Shown: positions 12,701-24,600 of the stretch, in pieces
Layout: each line of letters starts with the position of its first letter
Position numbering within the stretch: position 1 is the stretch's first letter
NCBI GenBank assembly: GCA_002633005.1
Contig: NMRA01000032.1
Coordinates: 416,911 to 480,910 of the forward strand
DNA from: Phoronis australis
Taxonomy: Eukaryota > Phoronida > Phoronidae
DNA: 64,000 bases
Reading direction: 5' to 3'
The notes under the pieces: model-generated
What the model was told of the DNA's origin: nothing
What the model saw: the letters and a program-made list of their open reading frames with translations, nothing else
Databases searched by the model: none
Position numbers and translations under genes: made by a program

Positions 12701-15700
12701 TCCAAAAGTTAATTTCCAACTTCAGGTTAAACATGTCTCACTTGTCAAAATATCTGAGAAAAAGTAAGTCATTAATGTTGTTTTGTGCTGTAGACCCTGC
12801 TCAGTCTGAGTAAACTAGCTGGACTGGCCAGTGAAGCAGATGAAGACGTACTAGAGAATATTGAGGGTGAGTAGTGGACCAGTTCATTTTGACATGGGGT
12901 ATGACCAGGTTGGTGTAAATTATGTAGTGTGAATAGTTGGGCTGTTCATTGTGACCTCGGTGTGACCAGGGCTCAGTGTCTACTTTCTGAACTCACTTTT
13001 GATTCTGACTCGGACTTCAATTTTAAACAATCACATTGCATGATTCCAGTGAAAATTTGTGAGTTTTCTTTAAGCGTGCCTTGAAATCGGTCAAAGTGAG
13101 TCAATTTTATAGTACAGAGATTAAACCCCAACCCCCTGGCTCACTGATAGTGTTAAATATTAAGGTTTAGAACCGGGTTGATTCATTATGGAATAAGCAA
13201 GAGAATGCGTAAAACATTCTACGCTTTAAACACAATTTTGCGTTTCATTGGAACTAAATCGCTTATGGTGTTGTAGCACCCAAGACAAATATTGGGCAAC
13301 TTCACAATATCAGTCCTGTGAAATGGCTCGTCAGGTTCACGTGAAACTTTCAGATGTCGTGATTTATGCACTGTTCTCTAAAATGTTGTTAAAAATTTAA
13401 AATATTACACTTTTGCATGATGAGTTTAAATCATTATCCAAAATTGGAGATTAAATCAGTTTTTGGTCACAATAAGATTAAAAACCATACGATCGCCACT
13501 CAAATAAAAAAGTTCATGTTCAATTCAACGTTTCATCTTTTCATTAGAAATTGGAGAATGTTTTTTATGAAAAAAATTCAAAAGTTGCATAAAACGAAAA
13601 TGAAATAATTTAGAAAACTGTTACAGTTTTGAGATATTATCTTGAACATTTATATCAAACAGTCGGACTATTTCGGATACCACTGTTTTACAACGGATGT
13701 ATTTTTCGTCTTTGCTAAGTTCTGCTAAAAAATGTATACTAGTTACATGAGCCAGTCAATGGAAGATAGGTGTATAGTCAAACGTCGGAACTCCACAGGG
13801 TTTCTACTCTCAGAAATTATCTGCTGTTACTGAGCGAAAATCTAGATATTTGGCTAAATATACAGAGTTGTGGATAAGGTCCTACATAATCTAAAAGCGG
13901 ACACAAATCTGTAGTGGAGTTGTGTACTATGTCCCCTGCTTGTTTTGTTCTCTTTTTTCAGCCAATGGTGTAAATTTCATATCAACGTATGTCTTATATT
14001 TTGGTAGAACAATATGGTTGATTTTCGGCTGGGGTTGTCATTTTGCCCTTGATTGCAACATGTGTGTGTGTATTGTTTTGTCCTGCTGCGAAAAGTGAGG
14101 CAAACGTTTGTTGCTTTGTGTTGAATCAACGAGCAGAAATCTTGCTTCTCTTATAGCAATCAATGAAGAGCACACGCTCATTCTACACCAGGAGGCGCTG
14201 CCAGCAAAAGTCGTGGAGGTATTACATCGTCAATTGATATTATAAGAATTACCATTTTGTAAAGTCTTTTTTGTGAGTTAACATAATTTTGTTGTAGTGG
14301 GTTTTACTGTATTTGGGGTGTGTCCGCTGAGTCCTTGTGAGATCATACAAAGCTACAATAGTTAAAGACAAACCTCGCCAGTGTTTCAAAAGTAAACTTG
14401 TGGCATTTTTAGCATGCGCTCGTAAAATGGTTGCAACTGAGGTGATTGGATGGCTGGGCAGGAATGTGGAATTATGGGGGATAGATCACGATTTCTTTCC
14501 CATAAGCCACGCTTTCTTGCCACAAGTATCGCGAGATAAATTAGCGTTCCTGAGCACACTTCTTATTAAATTAACATTGATGTACAAAATAAATACTGTT
14601 GTCTGTTGTATGCATCCAGTTGAGTTTGTGTTGTTTTTCGCAGTCACTGGCTGTGGACCCTGACACTATGAGAGTATTCAGACCCAAAGAATTGATTGAG
14701 GTATGGTTTCACTTGTGAATATTTTCCACTTGTATGTTAACTCGTTCACTATTGGAACCAAATACATACAGAGAAGAACTTTTGTACCATATAATCAGCC
14801 TGACGTGACCAATACAACCGTTGAATAACCCATTTTGTTAATCAGCATGTGGTCAGAAGCTGACGCCATCCTAATTATGTGAAATTAAAAATACCTAAAT
14901 GAGGACGCACAATAAGCGAATGATCAACAAGTCGCATTGTACCGACATTTATACGCTGTGAAAAATAAGGCGCACAATTTTAATAAAAACCACATCTTTA
15001 ATTCATTAAAATTAGTCTGTCATTTTCTCTCATGTGTAAATCATTGTTCTCCTGTTTTAATGTGGGTAACATATTGTCGGGATCCTTTGACTTGGACATA
15101 CTCAGTAACCAGTGGTAACCTACTTTAACAGATGACATTTTCATGGTGGAAGCTTAGCATGATAAGATGTGTAGTAAGCTTGACTAGTCCCTTAGAACCT
15201 ATTTTGTAGATTCACTTTATTTCTATTTTGTTTAAATTTTCAATTGGTTTTGAGTAAAAACGTTATTTTAATAAGAATATCTCGGCGTTTTGGGCTTCTG
15301 ACATAGAAAGTAGTTACAAAGCTGAGGCAGTCGAGAAAGGAAGATCGATTCATTGCAATGTTTATCGTTCGGTATGTGGTATAAATAGATTATTACATGT
15401 TCTCAGTCGTTATCCCCCTTATCTAGAGCCCTTGTGGATTATTCTCCACAATCCACTCAGGCTCTAGATCACAGGAGGTAACGACTTCGCCATTTAATAA
15501 TCTATATTTTTTGCATTCAAAACTTTACTTTCTCCTTATTACGTGTATTGCTGTCTGTTTTGACAGAAAGTTTTCTAAAGTTTTTGTTGCATCAAGTGTC
15601 AGTAATACAGAGTGTTCACCTTCCCTGTTTCAGTTGTACATTAGCCAAGAAAATACAGAAGCCAACGAGTACGATTTCAAGAAAGCCCTTGACCTGCTGC

Positions 15701-17275
15701 CCTACGTTGAACAGGTAACACTGAGGCGCGCGATTATAGAAATTTATTGTCATTTTTGGTAATTGGGTCTTAATATGTGTACTACTGGAGATAAAAATTG
15801 TTCGAGTAAGGGGGAAACTGACTTGTATGAAGGGCCAAGTGTACGAACTACAATGATTGTATTTTGGAACTATGTCCGAGTTGAGTGAAAATCCTACTTA
15901 ATGCAATGTCCTTCGTATGTGTCTTGTACTCTAAGACTTTCATTGCGTGAGTTACACTGTGATTTAACAGGGGAGTGAAGATTTTGGATTTTGTTTTGTG
16001 CGAGTAAGGAATGTCACAAGACCGCTTTTGTAATTAGAGTAGAAAGTCTAATGTAGCGTTCTAAACTGGCAAAATGCAGATTTAACTCTCGCCATGTTTG
16101 ACGCCCATATTTGACTGCCATGTTTGACGGCCATATTTGACTGCCATATTTGACGGCCATGTTTCACGGCCATGTTTTCCATTGTAGTCTGACCAGGAAG
16201 TTGATGTGGAGGCCCTTAGGCTGCACATCTGGTGCCAAGCTGTGCTGAGAGATGAGTGAGTATCAGCACAAAGGTGTTCTTTAAATTTTATTTTATTAGT
16301 ATTGATAAATACAAAATATAACATTACTGTCTAGGAATCAAATTAATGTTATATCTGGGTAACAGATAAATATTATGGAATTATACTAAATAGTAATAAC
16401 GTGTAATATATACCTGCGTGTATTTCCATACATAAATATATACTTACATACATACAGTCTTACATATAAATGTACACACATTTAGTTGCACAAAGAATAA
16501 TTTGTGTGTCAGTCAGTCTTGTCAGTTTGTCACTAGATTAACTCACTAAGAATTTATGAAACTATCAGGAGAAGCTGGAAATTGATGAAGGGCGGGCCGT
16601 TAAGATAAAAAACAAGTTTTATTTTATTGTTTTTTTAAGTCAAACTCGGCATTGCTGCGACAGAACATTTAACGAATGAATGTGTGTTTTGTGTGTCAGA
16701 ATGTCATACATTGTGTCCCTGGGCGCATCATCATAATTATAGAAATGTGAAGATTGAGTTATTTGCATGACAAAAACGTTAGCATTGTACGAGTTTTTGA
16801 CTACAAGCAGTTAATTGTTTCAGCTGGTCACACATAGACACTACAGATCCATTGGAGAATAATAGAGACACAGTCTTTTTCAAGATTGTCGAGCTGGCAT
16901 TTGAAGAAGGTAAGTGTCTGTCCAACAGAGGTCAGCATTCTTCTCTTACTTTCACTGACGTTATGACAGTACTGTGTTACTCCAGGGTAGAAACGGGCAT
17001 GTAATTTGAAATACTATTTCTCCTACAGAGATAGTATTGCCCACTCGACACTACAGCAAAAATAGCTCTTGGTTGATTTCAGTACCTTACAATAAGTTGA
17101 TTTGTTACTATTTGTAATAGTTGTTTGGTATCTTATAGGTGTTGACCTCCTGGAGTTCATACCCAGCGTAGAAGGATTGCTGACAGCGGAAGAACTGGGA
17201 AGCCTGAGGGAAGAGGCGAGCTTTCAGTACCTGGTTAGGGCAGCGTATGAGCACATCCAACGAACACTGTCCTGA
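776..17275 (+). CDS. NUP133: Nucleoporin NUP133, 3' portion (partial, 21 exons)
   Basis: This is the nuclear pore scaffold protein of the Y-complex (NUP107-160), lacking its N-terminal third. Exons: 776-923, 1085-1253, 1544-1625, 1935-1974, 3949-4053, 4810-4969, 5206-5315, 6084-6190, 7035-7137, 7521-7637, 8378-8521, 9267-9509, 10148-10281, 10931-11158 (or its copy 11987-12214), 12794-12866, 14157-14218, 14644-14700, 15634-15714, 16188-16255, 16824-16909, 17139-17275 (stop TGA). Together they give about 818 codons; human NUP133 has 1,156 residues. The family is recognised from peptides such as [44 protein letters not shown] and [17 protein letters not shown], plus DPRWAESVP. The first two exons belong to the end of the beta-propeller domain and the rest to the alpha-helical stack. 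Phase agrees at every join except 8521 to 9267, where one base is missing, so a small exon is probably hidden in the intron that holds a MITE. An ATTAAA at 17776 may be the poly(A) signal. Confidence 0.93.
1350..1490. repeat. Interspersed repeat, copy 1 (decayed)
   Basis: This intronic stretch resembles 13330-13690 and 26100-26360. The shared order is a GAACTGTTCT or GCACTGTTCT block, a GTTGTTRAAAAT block, CAYTTTTGCAT-like bases, a run of A with AATTCAAAAGTTGCAT, and AAACGAAAA. The copies are diverged, so the boundaries are approximate. The family is not recognised. Confidence 0.4.
3141..3297 (+). repeat. 32-bp tandem repeat over a splice acceptor, copy 1
   Basis: Five units of about 32 bp (TTATTACAGTCGCCACTAAC plus GGTACATGGTTG) run into the NUP133 exon. 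Each unit contains a TTATTACAG or TTATTGCAG acceptor followed by the first bases of the exon, so the repeat multiplies the 3' splice site. This copy lies in the truncated duplicate before the N at 3370. Confidence 0.85.
3812..3968 (+). repeat. 32-bp tandem repeat over a splice acceptor, copy 2
   Basis: This is the second copy of the five-unit array, directly abutting the complete exon. The last acceptor (TTATTACAG, exon from 3949) gives [18 protein letters not shown] in frame with the preceding exon. Use of an acceptor one unit upstream would add 32 bases and shift the frame. Confidence 0.85.
6250..6378 (+). repeat. Minisatellite, 3 units of 43 bp
   Basis: Three head-to-tail copies start at 6250, 6293 and 6336. 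Each begins ATGACTACGATAATTATAAT and ends ACCAATAGAAT or ACCAATACACT. It lies in the NUP133 intron after 6190. The short ORF on the opposite strand here is an accident of the repeat. Confidence 0.9.
8764..9167. mobile_element. TTAA-flanked MITE (Kolobok-like), intact copy
   Basis: An element of about 400 bp lies in the NUP133 intron between exons 8378-8521 and 9267-9509. TTAA occurs at both ends (8764-8767 and 9164-9167), and the termini form imperfect inverted repeats (AAGATGTATTTGCAT against AAGTGGAACTTGCAG). A second copy at 28750-30807 matches along its length but is split by another transposon. It has no coding capacity. TTAA target duplication fits Kolobok or piggyBac; Kolobok is preferred because a Kolobok-like element occurs nearby. 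Confidence 0.7.
10669..12766. repeat. 1.05-kb tandem duplication with an N at the junction
   Basis: Bases about 10669-11710 are repeated at 11712-12766 with only scattered changes; the duplicated exon is offset by exactly 1056 bp. Position 11711 is a single N at the junction. Each copy holds a complete 228-base NUP133 exon (10931-11158 and 11987-12214) with good acceptor and donor, in phase 0 at both ends. If real, both exons could be spliced in frame; the family normally has one, so an uncollapsed haplotype is more likely. Confidence 0.92.
13330..13690. repeat. Interspersed repeat, copy 2
   Basis: This is the best preserved of three related AT-rich stretches (see 1350-1490 and 26100-26360). 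It lies in the NUP133 intron after 12866. Shared landmarks are TTTATGCACTGTTCTCTAAA, TTTTTTATGAAAAAAATTCA followed by AAAGTTGCATAAAACGAAAA, and a TTACAGTTTTGAG block. The small ORF inside it does not look like a gene. Confidence 0.5.
15381..15510. repeat. Long inverted repeat (foldback MITE)
   Basis: The left arm (from ATAGATTATT, with GTCGTTA and TCTAGAGCC) and the right arm (GGCTCTAGAT, TAACGAC, ending AATAATCTAT) pair over about 60 bp with several mismatches around a short centre. The element lies in the NUP133 intron before exon 15634. It carries no ORF and probably is a non-autonomous DNA transposon. Confidence 0.75.
16092..16180 (+). repeat. 13-bp minisatellite next to a NUP133 acceptor
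   Basis: About six and a half units of CCATRTTTGACKG lie in tandem and end a few bases before the ATTGTAG acceptor of exon 16188-16255. The repeat therefore replaces most of the usual pyrimidine tract of that intron. Confidence 0.85.
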
Positions 17276-18525
17276 GGTCAGGAGAGGGGGGGGGGATGTT
17301 GTGAGAACTATGTGTCATTGGGAGGAGAGCAGTGTCAAAACATCCACTCTTTGAAAACATCCAACTGGCTTCAGACGTGCAAAGGGCATGATCGAGAGTG
17401 AAGGTGGTTTGCGGGAGCAGCATGGAGTTGATCACAGATTATTTTTAAAATCTGTAGACCGTAATCAAAATGATCAAGCAGGACGTCGACACATCCAAGG
17501 AAGATGGGATTGATGAAGGAAGGGATGCGGTGGTTGCTCTTGAGACGAAACAAACATTAGAGACCATGTACTGTATGCTCGAACCAAAATCAAGTGGAGC
17601 CGCTTGAACCAATGCACTGTTTTCCTACAATCCCACACCTCCATCAGTACAGGGTTTCAGCCTCATTACAGCCAAAAGTATTCAGACAAAATGACTGGAA
17701 TTCCCGGAAATGACTGCTATCCATATGTCTGATTCACCCTCGGGGTAGTCTTCCCTGGTGAGAGAGTGAAGGGGGATTAAAAAAGTAAATGAGATGGCTA
17801 AGTCATTCTGTAATTATAATTTCGCCCTCATCGTAGTTGTTACACGTCATTTACGCTATTAGCAGAATTAATCACCATGACGGGGGAAAACGGTATTTTG
17901 TCTCTGATTACTATTGTCTTGTACTGTAGTTGCATTCATTGAATTTAACAAATTGCATTATTTGAAAACCAGCTGAGTTTTTGCTCTTATGAAGAGTGTC
18001 TTAACAAGGCAAGAGAAAGTTGGTGAAGTGTACTGATGACAACATGCATTCCATGCAATCTTGAGTTTGCTATGTTGTACCTGACAGAATGAAACCTTGT
18101 GATCACAGAGCAACTGTAGATTGTAGACATAGACAACAATAACACACAGGTCAGGTTTTCTTCCCTGAACTGGTATGCAGCAAACTCTATGGTTTTTCAG
18201 TGGGTGTCATTTTGTGCACTGAGTATGATCTCCAGCAATAACGAAGTAGGTTCTTTCCAATCCCAGGAAAGTACTTGATACCAGATTTGTAGTTAGTAAA
18301 AGGTCTAAATAAGGAGGCTGTTTCATTGATGGAAATAACTAGTTTGTAACATCTATGAAGGAGAAATTGTTTTTGCTAATCAATTGTTTTTCTACTCGTA
18401 AATGTACACAGTAACTTTTTAAATATAAACTTTTTCCATCCATGAAAGTTTTTTTGTAATGATTCTGCAAAAGTCTAACCTTTTCTTATGCGCCCACATA
18501 TTTATATTCATTGTCATCTCTGTCA
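17276..18525 (+). other. NUP133: NUP133 3' untranslated and flanking region
   Basis: No further NUP133-like coding sequence follows the TGA at 17273-17275. A G-run lies at about 17285-17295. An ATTAAA at 17776-17781 could be the poly(A) signal, but no canonical AATAAA is near, so the 3' end is not fixed. I see no other gene here. Confidence 0.45.
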
Positions 18526-19640
18526 GGGCGTCCCACGTCCACTGCTGTATCTCCTAAACCTCTGGAGGATCTTATCAAAATTTGGCAGGTATGTTCCTAT
18601 AAAGCTGACCAGGAATTTCCAACCGATCCGTCTACCTTGTACTCCCTAGTGGCAATTTTATTTTGTTTATCTTTGCCTCTGTATCTTGTAAGTTCCTTAA
18701 CCGATTTCCGTGAAATTCCGGGAAATAGGTTTTTAATAAGGAGACAACGACGATGCTATTCCAATTGTCCAACTGCCTTGACAGATTTTAGGCCATCTTT
18801 TGACAATTTCTGTTATTGTTACCCCCGTTTTCTGGTGTCCACCTCTTAATCTGCCAAATCGCTGAAAGGATCATCATGAAAATTTATAGGTGTTTTCCTG
18901 ATGAGAAGACCGTGACTGATGTTGACTTTCGGATGGGCCCGACTACTGTGTCGCCCCCTAGAGGCGATTTTTTTTTTGTTTTCTGTAGAATCTGTTTTAT
19001 TTTAACTCTTTGAATGATCTTTGTGAAATTTAAAAGGTGTGTTCCTGTAGAGCCTACGAGTGTCGAACTGATCTAATTTTTGCGTTTGCCTTTGTATTCT
19101 TTGGAGTTTAAATTTTTTTTTCATGAAATTCGGCTGATAGGTTTCTATTACGGACGCGACAACGCCTTCACACTTTAGGACAGATTTGATGTTACCTGCG
19201 CCACCTTTTGGCCCTTTAATTTTTTACGTGCGTTGTAAAAATCTTCCTCTCTATATGCCCAACCACTCAAAGGATCATTATCAAAATTGACGGTTTTGTT
19301 CCTGATGTGAAGACCACCATTGACATTTATTTTCGGATGGTTTCGACTACTCTAGCGCCAGCAAGGGCAGTTTTTCTTTTTTGCGTCAACGTCTATCTCC
19401 CTAACTCTTTGAAGGATCTTTGCGAAATTTGGCGTATGTGCTGCTATGGAGATGGCAACAGATGACGATCAGTTTCAGATCAATCTGACTATGCCTGTGC
19501 CCCCTAGTATTTAAGTTTTTAATGTGTTTGCCTTTATATCTTTGGAGTTCCTTGATTCATTTTCATGAAATTTGTCAAATAGTTTGTATTGAAGAGACGA
19601 CACCACCATCTCCATTAGGACGGGTTTCCTGCATTCTGCG
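18526..19640. repeat. Degenerate tandem array, about eight units of ~140 bp
   Basis: Diverged units recur at about 18526, 18670, 18830, 18988, 19088, 19240, 19383 and 19508. Each has, in order, a GTATCTC or CTTTGGAGTTCC-like block, a CTTTGAAGGATCTTTGCGAA or TTTCATGAAATT block, a GGTRTGTTCCTRT block, a GAGACGACG or GAAGACC block, and often GCGCC or CCCCCTAG near the end. Every third unit looks more alike (period about 415-440 bp), which hints at higher-order structure. The ORFs within it are accidental. Confidence 0.65.
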
Positions 19641-21675
19641 CCATATAATGGTCATTTTTATGATAATAAAAGACATCCGTAGAAGCACCTCGTTTGCGGT
19701 GCTGTCATTGGCGCATTTCAACTCTCTGCTACGAAATTTTATTAAAAACATACTTTACCCCGGCAGGAACACACTATTTCAGGAACTTTAGCATTAAAGT
19801 GACCATGTGTTACTTTCCTTGTACACGTTCCCATTGCACGGATACAGTGAAAACGCCCAGGAGTTGATCCAGACGGGTTCAATCTCCAAAATCGAAACGG
19901 ATTATGAATGGCCTGGTAACAGTACATTAGTTACTGCAGCGCCCTCTGCATGGTATTGGTCGAGTCCCATGTTTTGATGTGCTACTTGTTTTTTAAAAAT
20001 AAAGCTTGCTAAGCAAATATAAAATGCACTCAAAAGTGTGGGTTCGGCTAGGGCAAATGATGAGGTAAGCGACATACTGCGCTTGCAGCCAATGTCTGGA
20101 GTGAAATTTTAAACCTAATTCTATTCCCCTGAAAGGTTATAAACCTTCAACTCTTTCTTTTACATCCTCCAATTTAGAGCACAGGGTGAGTTTCGTCACT
20201 CGAAAGATTTCTTATTTTCCACCTTATTTGTATTTGCCTTATTTTATTATTAATTTTTATTTTTTTTAGCGTGGACGGGTATCTCAGGATATATGGTGAC
20301 AGCTTAGTACCCATAACGCACGAGTCACTTGTAACTCACTACGGCGGCCATTTAGATGGTGGTGCACCACCAAAATTAAAGTGAAACCAAAAAACAATCT
20401 CAAATTGAGTTTTAACTCAAAAGTTTGAAAATATATTTGAAGTTGTGTTGAGTGATCATTATATGGACTGAACTAACTCTCGTTCAAATTCGTTGTATGA
20501 GGTTTTTAACTATAATGAAGCGAATAAGTGTTGCGCTTGCTGCCGCCTTAACCATGTAAAACATGTTTATTCGAGATAAAGCTCATTTAAAGCAAAGAAA
20601 ATAAAATTAAGAATTTGTTCTGACCCGAATAAGCAGCGATAGGAAAAACGTTCGTTAAAATCAGGTTTTTCATGAAGGCGTGTCACTTTTTGCCACACAA
20701 AACGTTAACAGCCCCAAATAAGATATACTTAGTGTTAGACTTATTCAACTGTTACATGTGAAGTTGTGAGTCGTCAAACAAAAGTGTATCTCCGTTCCCT
20801 ATTTTCCCCGTGGACTTTTCATTGGTCTTCTTTACTTAAACAATTTTTAGCCCTGATCTACACCTTGACTAAACTTTACGTTGAATTCTCAATATTGTTG
20901 AAAATCAATAGGGACCTTTTCAAGACACGTCCCTAATTAATGACTTAAGTTCCCATTTATTTTCATTGACATAAGGACTTTAGAAACGAGAGAAAAAGAT
21001 GAAGATAGAGTGATAGAAAACATAACATTTGTGAACAAACAAATGCAGACACAAATGAGAAGAAACTTTAACGATTTCAGAATAGTTGTGCAACCAGGCA
21101 CTGAGGCACAGGGCACAGAGTCGTTTCTAATCTGAGTAGTGCCTTTGTCAAAATGCGGGTGATATGATCGGCCGATTTTGCCGAATCAAGTTCTATTTCG
21201 ATGCCTAGCGTGGTGACCGCGCGATTTATGTTGGTTCAATAGTAGCGGAGCACGAGGGGCGATTTTTGATGCTGGCGCCCGTTCAACGCGCGCTCACCTA
21301 TAAAATTGTTGCCCCTGTCGGTCGATATATCTGTCTTTCTACCTACACGCATCAGATAGGTGTCGGAAGCTTGATGTGGCAGAGGCATTTGGAACAAGAT
21401 AAGCTCGATTTTATTACAGTAAGTGACATTAATCAAAAGTTGGTTTTATGACAGAGAGCGCGAGTTTATTGCCCTTTCACACTTCACTCATCACTCACCT
21501 GACTGCTGGTCGCCGTGGAAGACCACTACTGGAACGTGGTGGAAATTTCAATATAAACATTGCATTTAAGTAGACAGTGATGTAATTCTATCACTTCAAG
21601 ACAAGATAAGCTGATAAGTTGATGACTGAACTACTCTGCGACACGATTTTGCAACTTGTAATGTGACTCGCAAAT
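19641..21675. other. Intergenic region and putative SLC52 promoter
   Basis: I see no supportable coding exon or RNA gene here. The last few hundred bases should contain the promoter and 5' untranslated region of the riboflavin transporter, because its ORF starts at 21676. A GC-richer stretch at about 21150-21300 is the best promoter candidate, but no clear core element stands out. Confidence 0.35.
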
Positions 21676-24600
21676 ATGGCTACCGGAGATTCTCACAAGC
21701 ATCAGGTGTCGCCTATTTTGTACCTCATCGTCGTAGTGTTTAACTTGTCTTCGTTCATCGACATCAATGGCTCCTGGGCCGAGATGCCACTGTTTGTCCA
21801 AAGGCTTCCAGAATACTGGGCGCTCCCCAGCTATTTCACTCTTGTTCTCAATGTAGCGGCTATTGCGCCGTGTATTTATTACGCTCTGCAACGTTTGAAA
21901 CCTACGCCGCGACTGGAAGTGCCTTCTGCTTACGCCATCATTATCAGCGGATTTACGTCTTGCATTCTGCTCACCTTTTGCTGGTCCATGACAGCTTCTA
22001 TCGGAGGTTCCGAGCACAGTGTTGGTCTTCTATCGCTAAGCTTCATTCTCGCGTTGACCGACGGTACGTCATCGGTGGTGTTTTTGTCGTTCATGTCCAT
22101 ATTCCCGTCTGAGTACCTCTCCGCATTCTTTGTCGGTGACGGCATGTGCGGCGTTTTGCCCTCGATTGTGGCCACTATACAAGGTGCAGGCGAATACACT
22201 TGCGTGAATGTTAGTATCATTGACAACGTCACAAACTCATCAACTGAAGAGCAAGGAAGTCATTTGGAGCAAGTTCTCAAGCAGCCTTTGTTTCCAGTCA
22301 GTGTGTTTTATGGATTTCTTGCTTTCATCTTGGCCATGAGTTGCGGAGCATTTTCTCTACTCAATTTTCATCCTTGGTGCCAAAAATTTTATGTGAATCA
22401 AGAAAACAATGAGAAGGACAGTGCGCCCGAGAGTTTTCCTTTACAGCCACAAGGAGGATATGAATTTAAGGAAGGGGTTGATTCAAACGAAAGAGTGAAT
22501 GTACTGAATAACAATAACGACGTTGTAGTAAAAGAGTGGTCGCAAGACGAAAGAAAATTACGGAGACATGATATAATAAGCCTTTTTTTTCAGAATGCCT
22601 TGGTGTTCGGAATGCGCTACGGGGTACTTTATCCTCTGCAGTCGTACTCTCTTCTACCTTACGGTATGTCCAGTTAAAATTTTTACAACTTTGTGCTATT
22701 ACTCATCATTTACCTACACTATTAAATTGGGCCACACAAACGCGCGCGCACGCACACGCAGGCACACACACGCACACGCACACATACACACACATTCACA
22801 CATACGCACACATATTAGAAGTCTTTCTTGTGTCTGGAGCAAAGTTTTCTTTTGGAGCTTTTTTGGTACAACAACGAGTTAAAGTGGCACTCCGCGTCGT
22901 ATCGGCTGGCCAAAGGATGTCAACTTCAAAATGTTAGTTTTCATTAAAGCGGGACCAGAATAAGACAGGTAAATGGTATATGGGGGAAGGCGATACAGTA
23001 ACAATCACCAAACTCCTCTAGTTGTTAGCACAGACATAGCAAGAAGTATTAAACGGAGAGGTGATGAGCAATCGCAAAAAATTTGCAACATCGGGTAGCG
23101 TGCTAAATTGAGTGGCAACCTGGGGGGTGGGGCACTTCGTAATGAACGGGGTAGGGGCAAACGCAGAATTGGAATGAGTTTCGACTAGGGGGAGGACCTT
23201 TTTACGCTCAACAAGAGTAGGTATGTTACCGTTGCAACCATTTGTTTAGGGTTTCTGAGGTCTTTGGTTCAGCTTACACTTCTTATTTTCAAATTAGTCC
23301 TCAATTTGAAAGCAGAAACGATGGTGTTTGACATTCTTTGTTGTGCCTTCTTTCGTTTGAAACTCACACGCCAACGGAAATCCTAATGCATGAAGTCCTA
23401 TCACAACAAAAATCGCCGTTTGTCCAACGAAACGGCAATTAGCAAAAGTTACAACTGTGCCCACACCACCCTGCTTGTCAACGACAGGTACTAGAACTGT
23501 AATTTCGTTGTTTTCACAGGAACTCTGGCGTTCAGTCTCGGCAACCGCGTGACGACAGTGGCGCAACCCTTGGGCAGTTTTCTGGAACTGTTCTTGCCAG
23601 TTCGGTCAACTCGAGCAGTCACCATAGCGACTATTTTGGGGTCGGTGGCTTCCACTTACATTCTCATCATTGCAACCTACAGTCCTAATCCTCCGCTGAA
23701 GGAACCCGAATACAGAACTTTAGGAATTTGCCTCGTTGTAAGTGGTTTGGCATAAGTTGTTCGGCAGTCAGTCTAAGCCGATATTTGCTATTAACAGCTG
23801 GGTTGCAATTTGCGACTATAAAATTGCTATAAGTGAGACATTTGCCTAATAGGCATGGAGTAAGAAATAGCTTGGAAAATCATTTCCCAAATGTGTGGAC
23901 TTGAATTCAGTATAAGTGAAACTTGATCGGATAGAACTGCCAAAATTGATGGTTGCTTGGCGACATAGAAAATGTAGCAGGCTAGCAAATGTTCAGACCG
24001 CTTCCACTTGGTGAAACTGAAGCTGATCATAAATACTGGATATAAAATTTATCTAGGAAATAAAACCTAAAGCCAGGTCTACACGATAATGTTGTAGGAG
24101 ACCTCGATAACAGAAGTTCGAGGGTTGCGGCAAGCGTTGTACAGTATAAGGTCATTCACTTAGCTATTTCCCAAGTGCTTGCGCTGTAATGACTGCAGAC
24201 CAGGTTTGACGCTCCGTCCACACAATTGCGTGTCCATTTGAAAACACCTATCTCTTTTTGGAACACCTACCGTCCGCTAGTGTCCAGTAAAACGACAACC
24301 AAAAACGCTTTCCAGAATGGAGATTTTTCAAAAAACGCCTTTTCACTATGCTCTAATAGTGTGGTTTACGAAACTTTTCAAAAACGTTGGCATTTATGCT
24401 ATCAAATCAGAACCAAGTAAATGTGATTAGTCGGCGTTTTTTGGACGCATTAGACCCTGCCCAAACGATTATATTTTGATCTTAAAAACAACACTTTTTC
24501 TTAACGTTTCACATTGATGAATTTTTAATGGCTTAATGGCCGCCATTTTGCTTGGGTAAGCTCACTAGACTAGTACAAAACGTAGACAGGAGGGCTCTGA

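Noticed and set aside
21631-22232. Antisense and shifted ORFs across the first riboflavin transporter exon
   Set aside because: They are shadows of the transporter frame, which alone has conserved motifs and correct splice borders.
22595-22882. 95-codon ORF after the first riboflavin transporter exon
   Set aside because: It reads through the CA microsatellite in a different frame from the exon and gives His/Thr/Arg repeats.
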